Source: Roseburia sp. (GTDB lineage Bacteria > Bacillota > Clostridia > Lachnospirales > Lachnospiraceae). Taken from it: a DNA stretch of 32,621 nucleotides. A model generated the notes under the pieces. It worked only from the letters and a program-made list of their open reading frames with translations, had not been told where the DNA came from and ran no database searches. Made by a program: the position numbers and the translations under genes. This document shows positions 23,996-32,444 of the stretch, one piece after another. Each line of letters starts with the position of its first letter. The stretch's first letter is position 1. The stretch lies in contig JAAUZB010000022.1 in the NCBI GenBank assembly GCA_014804775.1, forward strand, positions 1-32,621, in the 5' to 3' direction.

Positions 23996-24505
23996 ATGGA
24001 GAAATCAAAAATGAATTTTATATTAGCTTTTGCAGCAACTGCATTAATGGCTTGTAATTTCATAGCCTGCAATAATAATGACGTGATAGAAGAAACAGAG
24101 GAAATAGAAGAAACAGAAGAAACAGAAGAAATAGAGACTGTTGGTAATAAAGTGAGTAAAATAGGGGAATGCCTTTTTGAACAAGTACCTGAGATAGCGG
24201 ATTGGGAGGAGTACGTGGCAAGAAAGAGTGAGGGGGAGGCATTTTTGTACCAGAGTTATAATAATGTAGAGGAGTTTCCTGTTTACAGAGATGGAGAAGG
24301 AAGTGAATACCTGGGGAAATATTATTTAGCATATGTAGGAGAAGGCTGGGATGACCATAGCGTTATGTGGAGTTGTTTTTATGTCAGCGTAAATTATGAT
24401 GAGGTTCTTTGGAAAGACACGTGGAGGTTAAAGGGAAGTGAACATGAAACATACACACTGGAGGAATGGAGAAATTCTCCATGGTATCCATCGACAGATG
24501 AGTGA
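23996..24505 (+). CDS. Acidic lipoprotein of unknown family
   Basis: A 169-residue predicted lipoprotein. The signal peptide has candidate lipid-attachment Cys at 20 (ALMAC) or 25 (NFIAC). A Glu/Thr repeat (EETEEIEETEETEEIET, about residues 32-48) leads to a small Trp/Tyr-rich domain containing YYLAYVGEGWDDHSVMW and FYVSVNYDEVLWKDTW. The C-terminal part has a decayed relative at 21790-21870. ATG 23996 has GGGAAGAG upstream; an in-frame ATG at 24011 with GGAG is the alternative. I do not recognise the domain. Confidence 0.72.
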   Translation: MEKSKMNFILAFAATALMACNFIACNNNDVIEETEEIEETEETEEIETVGNKVSKIGECLFEQVPEIADWEEYVARKSEGEAFLYQSYNNVEEFPVYRDGEGSEYLGKYYLAYVGEGWDDHSVMWSCFYVSVNYDEVLWKDTWRLKGSEHETYTLEEWRNSPWYPSTDE

Positions 24506-24642
24506 GATTGCAAGGACGGTTAAAAAGCGATGTACAAAAAGAATATGAAAAGTTCCTGTCAGGGCAAAGAGAAGCAATCTCTGAGGACATGAAAATGTGG
24601 ACGACAAAGAGGAGGAGACATTGTGTATGGAGGATTTTTGTC

Positions 24643-25413
24643 ATGGAGAACAGAATCAGAAAAACATTTTGTACATTCATTATTTTATGTGCGGTTTTGA
24701 TGAGTGGCTTTGCGTGTGGAAGATACATCCGGTATCCTGAAGATAACGGTGATAAGGAAGGTACAGAAGCAAGCGAAGAAAGTGATATCATTACTTTTTG
24801 TGTACTGGGGAAGGAAACGCTTGAAATAGACGAAGCCAGATTTGAGTGTGGAAGGCTGGATAATCTTTGGGAGTTAGACGAAATAAATAAAATATTTGAA
24901 TCTTTGCAAGGTGAATGGGAAATAGATCAGTATTTTGATTTTGTTTATTGGAGGATTTATGAGCCAGATCTGTTTGACCTTCATGATAATATTGGGGAAG
25001 AAAGAAGGCAGAGTTTATTTGAAGCATATTGTGAGAAAGTAAAGGCTGCAGAGGAAAATATACCGGAACTAAGTTTTTCTATCAGAAAAAAATTTGGAGA
25101 AGAGAGAAAAGAAAACTATGTATATCAGCAAGGATATGAAAGCCCGGTCAGCGTTATTATGAGCAAGGATCTGAATAGGGAATTTTATCCCTGTTTTAGA
25201 GAGTCCTGTGCGATTCCGAAAGATGAGCACATGGAATATCCGGTGTTGTATATAAAGTTTATGCGTTATCGGTTTGATGAGGAAATATCTGAGCCGGCAA
25301 CTTTGGTAATAACGGCTGATGGAGGGTTTTATGTTTTGATCGATGGGGCGTATTATTCTCTGAAGCAAAAGGAAGAAACGGATTTATGGGATATAAATAT
25401 AAGGAATACGTGA
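24643..25413 (+). CDS. Predicted lipoprotein of unknown function
   Basis: A 256-residue exported protein. The signal MENRIRKTFCTFIILCAVLM runs to SGFAC, a loose lipobox. A short acidic linker is followed by a mixed domain with IDQYFDFVYWRIYEPDLFDL near its first third. GGAGG lies nine bases before ATG 24643. The frame is open back to 24502, but that N-terminus is charged and ends in an arginine-rich stretch, and would bury the signal peptide. No family recognised. Confidence 0.7.
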   Translation: MENRIRKTFCTFIILCAVLMSGFACGRYIRYPEDNGDKEGTEASEESDIITFCVLGKETLEIDEARFECGRLDNLWELDEINKIFESLQGEWEIDQYFDFVYWRIYEPDLFDLHDNIGEERRQSLFEAYCEKVKAAEENIPELSFSIRKKFGEERKENYVYQQGYESPVSVIMSKDLNREFYPCFRESCAIPKDEHMEYPVLYIKFMRYRFDEEISEPATLVITADGGFYVLIDGAYYSLKQKEETDLWDINIRNT

Positions 25414-25430
25414 AAAAAGGATAATATGAT

Positions 25431-26273
25431 ATGAGAAAAATAATGCTGATGAAAGTTTTTATATGTATTTGTATATTTGCCATGGTGTTACCTTTTGCTG
25501 CCTGTGTGAATCATACAGATTATGACGGGGATGAAGAAACGCAAGAGATGACCTTGGAATCAGGTTCGGAAGCAGAAATAGTAGTAGAATCGGAGCCAGA
25601 AACAGAAATGATGACGGATTTATATGGACCTGTGGAAGTATCAGAAATGGATTATGATTCGTTTCAAAGCAGAATGACCGATGAGGAATGGGAGGGATTT
25701 CAACAGTATTTTCCTTTGCTGAAGGAGAATGTGGTATTTCATTATACGGATTTTGGTGATGGGGAGGAGTTAAACAAAAACGGGGAGTCTCGGAAAGAGG
25801 ACGAGTATAAGTTGTACGAGCGTTATATGTCCGAGGAGACAATGGATATCAATCGTTATGTGGAAAGCTATTCTGAGGATGGCGTTACGAAAATGAAAGT
25901 GGAAGATATACGTGTGTTCGATCTAGATGGGGACGGTGTGCAAGAGCTGATCATTCAGTGGACACCTGTCGGAGATCTTTTGGTTTTGCACTGTGAGAAA
26001 GGAGAATTCTACGGATGGGAAATCATGTACAGAGGTTTTGAGAGTCTTCAAACGAATGGTGTTTACATTGGTTCCGGTGGCACAAGGTCTAATCGTTGGC
26101 AACGTATTCAGTTTGATAACGGGAGCTGGCTGGAGGAAGTGTTGCTTGAAGAAGAGTGGGGAGAATATTATGTAGGCGGAGAGGCGGTGGACGAGGATAC
26201 GTTTTGGCAGCAGGTCGACTTTTATGAAACGGAAGAAGTAACAAGATATGAGCCAGTGCGATGTTTGAGTTAG
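25431..26273 (+). CDS. Predicted lipoprotein with a DxDxDG calcium-binding-like motif
   Basis: A 280-residue predicted lipoprotein. The signal peptide ends at LPFAAC, then a long Glu/Thr/Asp linker (residues about 30-70) precedes the domain. VEDIRVFDLDGDGVQELIIQW resembles the DxDGDG loops of FG-GAP/VCBS-like or EF-hand-like repeats that bind calcium. The rest is acidic and aromatic-rich. AAAGGA lies before ATG, and only 17 bp separate it from the previous gene, so the two are probably cotranscribed. Function unknown. Confidence 0.72.
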   Translation: MRKIMLMKVFICICIFAMVLPFAACVNHTDYDGDEETQEMTLESGSEAEIVVESEPETEMMTDLYGPVEVSEMDYDSFQSRMTDEEWEGFQQYFPLLKENVVFHYTDFGDGEELNKNGESRKEDEYKLYERYMSEETMDINRYVESYSEDGVTKMKVEDIRVFDLDGDGVQELIIQWTPVGDLLVLHCEKGEFYGWEIMYRGFESLQTNGVYIGSGGTRSNRWQRIQFDNGSWLEEVLLEEEWGEYYVGGEAVDEDTFWQQVDFYETEEVTRYEPVRCLS

Positions 26274-26362
26274 ATTATCAAAAAGAAATGTGTTAGTATA
26301 AAATAGAACAGGAGTATAAAAGCCAACAATAATTGCAACACATAAGATTAAGGAGAAAGAAA

Positions 26363-26914
26363 ATGGATAAGGCAGAATTTGAAAAGAAACGTCGGGAGGT
26401 GCTCTTGCGCCAGGAACAATTTCTTAGGGACAATCCGACAATCGGCGCATGGGTGAAGACCAAAAAAATATTGTTCGGATTTCTGGCAACATATGTTATG
26501 CTGCATACTGCGGTGAGCATCGGCATTATGGTATGGTTGAAGGAGCTTACCGTCGGATCGGCGGGAGTTGAGATCATTAAGCTGTTATTTATGCTATTGT
26601 GGCTGAAACTTTTTTTGAATGATCGGGGTGGATGGAGATTGAATATAATGCTGTATGTTTCGGCAGCCTATAATTTTATTACACTGATAGAGAATAAGGA
26701 TCTGCTGTTGGGAGTTATCAAATACCTTCCATTTATGCCGCCTGTGCCTGCACTGTTATATATTATTCTTATGATAATGGAAGCCTTGTTGCCCATTCTG
26801 CTGCTGGCTATCGCAATCTATCTGACCGTACCCGGAAAGCACAGGGAATGGTCCGAGCAGGCAGAAGCCATGTATAAGGCGACTATGCAGGATTTGGGGA
26901 ATGCAGCTAAATGA
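26363..26914 (+). CDS. Four-helix membrane protein of unknown function
   Basis: A 183-residue protein with a charged N-terminus (MDKAEFEKKRREVLLRQEQF) and four hydrophobic segments, approximately 35-57, 67-82, 90-106 and 123-155 (the last is long and could be two). The C-terminus returns to the cytosol. ATG 26363 has AAGGAG eight bases upstream. I recognise no family; the position after the lipoproteins may be coincidental. Confidence 0.7.
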   Translation: MDKAEFEKKRREVLLRQEQFLRDNPTIGAWVKTKKILFGFLATYVMLHTAVSIGIMVWLKELTVGSAGVEIIKLLFMLLWLKLFLNDRGGWRLNIMLYVSAAYNFITLIENKDLLLGVIKYLPFMPPVPALLYIILMIMEALLPILLLAIAIYLTVPGKHREWSEQAEAMYKATMQDLGNAAK

Positions 26915-26931
26915 GTTATGGCGATACGCTA

Positions 26932-26982
26932 GAACAGGGGGTACCCGGCATGAAATAAATATTTCACCGGATACCCCTGTTC
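26932..26982. terminator. Long inverted repeat between convergent genes
   Basis: GAACAGGGG (26932-26940) and CCCCTGTTC (26974-26982) form the outer stem; CCGG and GAAAT/ATTTC arms extend it inward. The run after it (CATTTAAAA) is weak, so termination efficiency is uncertain. The remaining stretch to rubrerythrin (26983-27089) shows no gene. Confidence 0.55.
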
Positions 26983-27089
26983 CATTTAAAAACAATTCGT
27001 ACAATTATTGGATTATATACCGACAGTTATTTCCGCTTTCAGAGCAAAATGCGCCCTTTTATGCGGAATGCGAATGCGATTTCGGTGTG

Positions 27090-27689
27090 TCAGGCTCCGG
27101 TGTACGGGGCAAGCTGCATGCGCACAAAGTATCCGCGGTCGTTATGGCAGACAGGACATTTCTCAGGAACCGTTTTTCCGGTGTAGATATATCCGCATTC
27201 CAGACACATCCAGCTGGTTTCCACGTCTGAAACAAAAAGTCTGTTCTGCTCTAAAAGCTCGGCAAACATTCCGAACCGGTCCCCGTGAGTCTTTTCAATA
27301 TCCGCAATAAGCTGGAAGGAGCCGGCGGCTTTCTGGAACCCTTCCTCACGCGCGACCTCGGCAAAATGAAGATACACGTCATCATGCTCCTCGTATTCAT
27401 TGTGCTGCGCAAGGCGTAAAAGTTTTGCCACATCCTGGCTTAAGTCAATGGGATATGTCCCGTCGATGTGGACATTCTCACCGGAAAGCTCACACAGATG
27501 ATTATAAAAAATTTCCGCATGTTCTTTTTCCTGATCTGCCGTGAACCGGAAGACTGCCTCAACGACGTAAAGATTCTGCTTTCTGGCTTCTTTTGCCGCA
27601 ATGGTATAGCGGTTTCTTGCCTGACTCTCGCCCGCAAACGCGCGCATCAGGTTTTCTTTTGTCATACTGTTTTTGAATTCTACTGCCAT
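27090..27689 (-). CDS. rbr: Rubrerythrin
   Basis: A 199-residue peroxide-reducing protein. The N-terminal four-helix bundle carries the di-iron ligands: E in FAGESQARNRY, DQEKEHAEIF and EYEEHDDVYLHF, with IADIEKTHGDRF. The C-terminal rubredoxin-like domain has two CxxC pairs (MCLECGYIYTG and CPVCHNDRGYF). It detoxifies H2O2 using electrons from NADH via rubredoxin or flavoproteins and is typical of anaerobes. AAAGGACAGGA lies upstream of ATG. It follows the 2-oxoacid oxidoreductase after 33 bp on the same strand, so it may be cotranscribed as protection for that oxygen-labile enzyme. Confidence 0.95.
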   Translation of the reverse strand: MAVEFKNSMTKENLMRAFAGESQARNRYTIAAKEARKQNLYVVEAVFRFTADQEKEHAEIFYNHLCELSGENVHIDGTYPIDLSQDVAKLLRLAQHNEYEEHDDVYLHFAEVAREEGFQKAAGSFQLIADIEKTHGDRFGMFAELLEQNRLFVSDVETSWMCLECGYIYTGKTVPEKCPVCHNDRGYFVRMQLAPYTGA

Positions 27690-27722
27690 AGTGTTTTCCT
27701 GTCCTTTCTATAACTAAATATA

Positions 27723-29984
27723 TTAAAGCAGGGGATGCTCTGCCCGTGCTTTGATCCTTGCAAAGCGGCGGTCTACTTCTGCCTGTATCTGTTCTGTATA
27801 TGTCTGATATTTTTCTTTGGCGAGATGCTTGGTGCGCCCCATCATGGAGAGCCATTCCACTACCGGGATCTTCTTATTCTTTTCTTCCGGGTCATAATTT
27901 AGTGTTGTGATACCGCTTTCGATTTCGTATAGCGGAAAATAGCAACAGTCCACAGCGGCAGAAATGATACTGCGCTCCACATTTGGTTTATCGCCCCAGT
28001 TGAGGGGGCAGGCGGAAAGTGCCTTGACATAAGCGGTCCCGAATTTTCTGGAGTAAGCGGCGGCTTTTGCTGCCTTCCGGATAAAGTCTCCGGGGTTCGA
28101 CTCAGCGACGGTAGCGACATACGGAATATGGGTTGCTGCCATGATTTCCGGACTGTCTTTGTGAAAAAATGTTTTACCGTACCGGTCTTTTCCGACATGG
28201 GAGGTGGAGCTTTTTGCGCCCATCGGAGTGGAGTACGAAAGCTGATATCCTGTATTCATATAGCCGCCGTTGTCATACTCGAAAATGATCAGATGATGAT
28301 TTCGCAGCGCGGTTCCGAGTGCGGAACCCATTCCGATGTCCATTCCACCGTCACCGCTGACCATGACGAATGTGATGTCGCCGTCGGGATATTCCCCGCG
28401 CTTCTGTTTTTGGTGAAACATCTCTACGAGACCGCTTAAGGTGGCGGCGCCGTTTTGAAACAGATTGTGCACAAAGGGGACGCGGAATGCCGTCTTGGGA
28501 TAGCCCGTTGTCACCACCATGCCGCATCCGGTCTGGAAAAGAAGGATTACATTTCCCTCGATGCCTTTCAGCAGCAGATTGACGTTGATCGGAATTCCGC
28601 ATCCGGGGCATGCTCCGTGACCGGGAGCAAGCCTCTGCGGCATGGCGGTCAGGTCTTTTAACTGTCCGCCGGTTACCTGCATTTTACCGGAAGCCTTATC
28701 AAAGGTGCAGACGGTCAGACCTTTTTTCGTGTCGGCTTCCGTGATCGGGTTAAAATACTGCGGCTGCGGATTGCTGCCATATCCTTCGGTGACGCCGTAG
28801 TAATCAAAACTCTTTGCGGAACTGTTCATTCCTTCCCGTATCAGGTTCACGGCGTCTTCCACAAAGAAATCCTTGCCGCCCAAGCCGTAAATCCTTGTGA
28901 GGATGCGGATGTCGGTGAGAGACTGTAATGCTGCCTTAAGCTCCAGCGACATATTTCCGCCGCCGGCACCGTAGCTGTCCTGCCGGTCTGCCGCGACAAT
29001 GACCTTGGCGTTCTGACACAGGCGCCGCAGCTCCTCCGCCGGAAACGGGCGGATCATATGAAGTGTGACGACGCCCGCCTTCACATCTTCTTTGCGCAGG
29101 ATATCCACTGCCTCCATGGCAGTGTGATAGGAGGAACCGATCAAAAAGAGCAGTATATCAGCGTCTTCACAGCGATATCCGCTGCAGCAGTCTAAGGTTC
29201 TGCCGGAAAGCGCTTCGTATTCGGCAAACATTCCCGGAAGCCTTGTGTGGACCGCTTCCATAGCGAGATGAAGCTGATATCTGTTGTTGATGACATCCGG
29301 CTCATTCATATAAGAGCCGATGGAAATCGGATGTTCCAGATCAAGAACACTGTAATTATCGCCGGACCGCTTGGGACCGATATAGTCCTGAACCACGGAA
29401 TCATCTTCAAAAACAAGACATTTCCGTTTCTGGTGGCTGGTAAAAAAACCGTCAAATGCCACGACCACCGGCAGATTTACCGCCTCCGCAAGCTTTAGCC
29501 CAAGCAGATTAAAGTCGTAGACCTGCTGCGGTTCGTCCGCGAAAAAAATGATCCATCCCGTGTTGAGCATATACATAATGTCACTGTGATCACCTTTAAT
29601 GCAGAGGGGACCGGAGACGGTCCGGCAGGCTACGTTCATTACCATAGGCATGCGGGTACCGGACTGTACCGGAAATTGTTCTAAGGCGTAGAGGAGACCG
29701 TTGGCGCTGGTAGCATTGAAGACACGGCCACCGCCTGTTGAGGCGCCGTAGCAGATGCCGGCGGCGCTGTGCTCGCCCTCCGCGGCGATCAGTTCGATAT
29801 CGTGCAGACCCTCCGCACGCATTTCATCGAGATTTTCTGCGATCTGTGTCGAGGGCGTGATGGGATAGTATCCCATCACATGGTAATTGATCTGTTTTGC
29901 GGCGTAGGCTGCAAGCTCATTGCCGCTGTCATACATAATTTTCTGTGCAGCCGTGCCGGAGCCTTCTTTCTTTGCGTTTGTCAT
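27723..29984 (-). CDS. 2-oxoacid:ferredoxin oxidoreductase, fused alpha-beta subunits
   Basis: A 753-residue fusion. Residues 1-420 match the alpha chain (YYPITPSTQIAENLDEM near the start, CRTVSGPLCIKGDHSDIMYM in the middle). From about 450, APGHGACPGCGIPINVNLLL begins the beta chain; its TPP/Mg site is VSGDGGMDIGMGSALG followed by NGGYMNTG. The enzyme oxidatively decarboxylates a 2-oxoacid to acyl-CoA and reduces ferredoxin. Substrate class is uncertain: the domain order is like 2-ketoisovalerate/2-oxoglutarate-type enzymes rather than the single-chain pyruvate enzyme. The start codon abuts the stop of the gamma-delta gene (TAAATG). Confidence 0.92.
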   Translation of the reverse strand: MTNAKKEGSGTAAQKIMYDSGNELAAYAAKQINYHVMGYYPITPSTQIAENLDEMRAEGLHDIELIAAEGEHSAAGICYGASTGGGRVFNATSANGLLYALEQFPVQSGTRMPMVMNVACRTVSGPLCIKGDHSDIMYMLNTGWIIFFADEPQQVYDFNLLGLKLAEAVNLPVVVAFDGFFTSHQKRKCLVFEDDSVVQDYIGPKRSGDNYSVLDLEHPISIGSYMNEPDVINNRYQLHLAMEAVHTRLPGMFAEYEALSGRTLDCCSGYRCEDADILLFLIGSSYHTAMEAVDILRKEDVKAGVVTLHMIRPFPAEELRRLCQNAKVIVAADRQDSYGAGGGNMSLELKAALQSLTDIRILTRIYGLGGKDFFVEDAVNLIREGMNSSAKSFDYYGVTEGYGSNPQPQYFNPITEADTKKGLTVCTFDKASGKMQVTGGQLKDLTAMPQRLAPGHGACPGCGIPINVNLLLKGIEGNVILLFQTGCGMVVTTGYPKTAFRVPFVHNLFQNGAATLSGLVEMFHQKQKRGEYPDGDITFVMVSGDGGMDIGMGSALGTALRNHHLIIFEYDNGGYMNTGYQLSYSTPMGAKSSTSHVGKDRYGKTFFHKDSPEIMAATHIPYVATVAESNPGDFIRKAAKAAAYSRKFGTAYVKALSACPLNWGDKPNVERSIISAAVDCCYFPLYEIESGITTLNYDPEEKNKKIPVVEWLSMMGRTKHLAKEKYQTYTEQIQAEVDRRFARIKARAEHPLL

Positions 29985-31076
29985 TTATACTATGCCTCCG
30001 TCTATTCTTTTTTCATCCAGATAGGAATCGCTGGTGATCCATGAGTTTGCGCCGGTCTGCTGATAGCGGATGGCATCCGGCAGCAGGTGCTGATTGGGCA
30101 CAAACCAGGGTTTTTCGGGGTAATCCTTTTCTTCCGCCAAAACCAGTGCATCAGTCGGACAGACTTCTACACAGCGCAGACAGCCTTTGCAGTGGTAATA
30201 GTCCAATCCTGTGTTTACCATACATTCTTTTCCCTTGTAAACGCCTGGTGCAAACTGAAATACCATGTCCGGGCAGGCAGAGTCGCACAGACCGCAGTTA
30301 ATGCATCTGTCCTGGATAAACAGCGGGATATACCCTTCACGGGAAGGCGAAAGATCGTTAGAGACAGTGCTTCCCGCCCGCGGATTGACGCCGCCGATAG
30401 GAGCGTTGTCGTAGCCCCATGCAAAGGATTCGGTCTTGTGTGATGCAGAAGGAGAGGCATTTTTGGCCGGCTGCACGATCTGGACACTTTGATAGCCCTG
30501 TCTGAGCCCTTCCAGATTTGCGTCAATAAGTGCGGGGTACTTTTTTCCGATGGTATCACGGCACAGTGCCTCCGCCGTCTCAAGTGGGATAAAGCCTGCA
30601 ATTTTGACCAGTGCGCCAAGCATGACCATGTTGATGCGGGATTTGCACTTCATGGCGATAGAAAGCGCATCCAGGCAGCCAAAAGTATCGCCCGTAATGC
30701 CGTATTTTTTTACGGCGTCCTCCGGTGCAAGCGGGGTATTCAGGACAATTTTGGTATCATTTGAAACTCCATCCAGAACCGGGTTTGTGTCAATCAGACC
30801 TTCGTGAAAGATACCGAGAAGGTGGGGATGCGTGACAGGGCTGTTGATGCGGAGAGGTTTCTCCTCCTCACACCAGCGGATATAAGCTTTGACGGGGGAA
30901 CCTCTTTTTTCGGAACCGTAGCTGGAAAAGCTCAGCGAATTCAAGTGAAGATAAAGTGCGCCAAGTTCTCCGAGCATTTTTCCGCAAAGATTTGCGCCCA
31001 GACCGCCAATGCTTTCTAAACGTATTTCATAGTAACCGTTCTCGTTGGTTACGGGGAGATTGGATTGTTCTTTCAT
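29985..31076 (-). CDS. 2-oxoacid:ferredoxin oxidoreductase, fused gamma-delta subunits
   Basis: A 363-residue fusion. The gamma part starts at YYEIRLESIGGLGANLCGKM and runs to about residue 200. After a linker, the delta part is a 2[4Fe-4S] ferredoxin with CINCGLCDSACP and CKGCLRCVEVCPTDAL. It passes electrons from the TPP site to external ferredoxin. Start 31076 is chosen because the gamma chain begins right after it; the frame upstream to 31226 codes a hydrophobic, atypical leader. The nearest RBS (AAAGGA) lies a long 13 bases away, so the start is slightly uncertain; ATG 31133 with AGGA is an alternative. Confidence 0.88.
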   Translation of the reverse strand: MKEQSNLPVTNENGYYEIRLESIGGLGANLCGKMLGELGALYLHLNSLSFSSYGSEKRGSPVKAYIRWCEEEKPLRINSPVTHPHLLGIFHEGLIDTNPVLDGVSNDTKIVLNTPLAPEDAVKKYGITGDTFGCLDALSIAMKCKSRINMVMLGALVKIAGFIPLETAEALCRDTIGKKYPALIDANLEGLRQGYQSVQIVQPAKNASPSASHKTESFAWGYDNAPIGGVNPRAGSTVSNDLSPSREGYIPLFIQDRCINCGLCDSACPDMVFQFAPGVYKGKECMVNTGLDYYHCKGCLRCVEVCPTDALVLAEEKDYPEKPWFVPNQHLLPDAIRYQQTGANSWITSDSYLDEKRIDGGIV

Positions 31077-31224
31077 AAGGAATACAAGGTCCTTTCTGCT
31101 TGTTTTTCGTATCGGAATTAGTATGGCTCGTTTCATGAAAAAAATTCCTGTACAATGGCAAAAAAAATCAGTAAAATAAAAAAGAACATTTTGAGTGGAC
31201 AGCAAAAGAGGAAAATGTGACATC

Positions 31225-32379
31225 ATGATGAAAACAATAGGAGAAAAAATCGTTAATTTTTTAAAAAAGGAGACAGTGCTCGCGGTTTCTGTAGTGCTTG
31301 CAGTGATATCGGCATTCTGGGTAACGCCGGGACCGGAGTATCTTACATATATTGACTGGAGGGTTCTGACAATCCTGCTCTCTCTGATGATCGTTATGGC
31401 GGGATTACAGGAGAACGGCTTGTTCGATCAGATTGGGGCATTTCTGCTCACCAAAACCAAAAATACGGCACAGTTGACGTTTGTGCTTGTTTTTCTCTGC
31501 TTTTTTTCCAGTATGTTTATCACAAATGACGTTGCGCTGGTGACCTTTGTGCCGTTTGCGATTATAACGCTGCAGAAATGTCATCAGGAGAGGCTCATCG
31601 TCATGGTCCTCATCCTGCAGACGATCGCTGCGAATTTGGGGAGTATGCTGACGCCGATCGGCAATCCGCATAATTTGTATCTATGCACTGTGGCAGGGAT
31701 AGGCGTTGTGGAATTGGTCGGATACATGCTGCCTTATACGCTCATATCAGGCATCATTCTCGCCACGGTGATTTTTGTCTTAAGCGCCCGAAAAAGAAAA
31801 ATCTTGTTGGATACATGCACTCTTTCCTTTGAAAAGAAGGAGGGAAGCCGGAAGAAAAATGCGGGATATCTGATTCTGTTCTTGTTTTGTCTCCTGACAG
31901 TTTTGCATATTCTGCCCTGCTATCCGGTTTTGGCGGCTGTGGTAGTGTGGACATTTTTTGCGGACCGGGATGTGCTCGGGAAAGTGGACTACTGTCTGCT
32001 GATCACGTTTATGGGATTTTTTGTTTTTACCGGAAATATGAGAAATATCCCGGCAGTGAATGATATGCTGCAGAGGCTGGTCACCGGACGGGAAATTGAG
32101 ATAGGAATCCTGTCAAGCCAGCTGATCAGCAATGTGCCGGCAACACTGCTTTTGTCGGGATTTACTGAAAACTATAAAGCACTGCTTCTCGGTGTGAATC
32201 TGGGCGGTCTGGGCACTTTGATCGCCTCTATGGCAAGTCTGATTTCCTACAAAATCTATGCACAGCACTACAACCGTACGAAGGGGATATATCTGATGTG
32301 GTTTACCGTGGCGAATGTACTGTTTCTTGCAGTGCTCGTGCTCTTTGCGGTCGGCGTGAAATCCTATGCGGCGGGGTAA
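31225..32379 (+). CDS. SLC13/ArsB-NhaD-like anion permease
   Basis: A 384-residue polytopic membrane protein with about ten or eleven helices. The sequence FITNDVALVTFVPFAI and NLGSMLTPIGNPHNLYL match the conserved loops of the DASS/ArsB ion-transporter superfamily, where a TxxGNxxN-type pattern binds substrate. A C-terminal copy of a related re-entrant region is ISNVPATLLLSGF. Likely substrates are di- or tricarboxylates (such as citrate), sulfate or arsenite; sequence alone does not decide. The start is uncertain: ATG 31225 (or 31228) is preferred over GTG 31195, but GAGG is 13 bases upstream. It is divergent from the oxidoreductase operon. Confidence 0.85.
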   Translation: MMKTIGEKIVNFLKKETVLAVSVVLAVISAFWVTPGPEYLTYIDWRVLTILLSLMIVMAGLQENGLFDQIGAFLLTKTKNTAQLTFVLVFLCFFSSMFITNDVALVTFVPFAIITLQKCHQERLIVMVLILQTIAANLGSMLTPIGNPHNLYLCTVAGIGVVELVGYMLPYTLISGIILATVIFVLSARKRKILLDTCTLSFEKKEGSRKKNAGYLILFLFCLLTVLHILPCYPVLAAVVVWTFFADRDVLGKVDYCLLITFMGFFVFTGNMRNIPAVNDMLQRLVTGREIEIGILSSQLISNVPATLLLSGFTENYKALLLGVNLGGLGTLIASMASLISYKIYAQHYNRTKGIYLMWFTVANVLFLAVLVLFAVGVKSYAAG

Positions 32380-32444
32380 ATAACCATTCTAAAGGGACAA
32401 AGAAGCGAATAGAAATAGAAGGAGAGAATACAGGAGCAGGGAAA

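Noticed and set aside
26932-26982. Long inverted repeat as an insertion sequence end
   Set aside because: There is no transposase, no second copy in the window and no flanking target duplication that I can see; a terminator between convergent genes is simpler.
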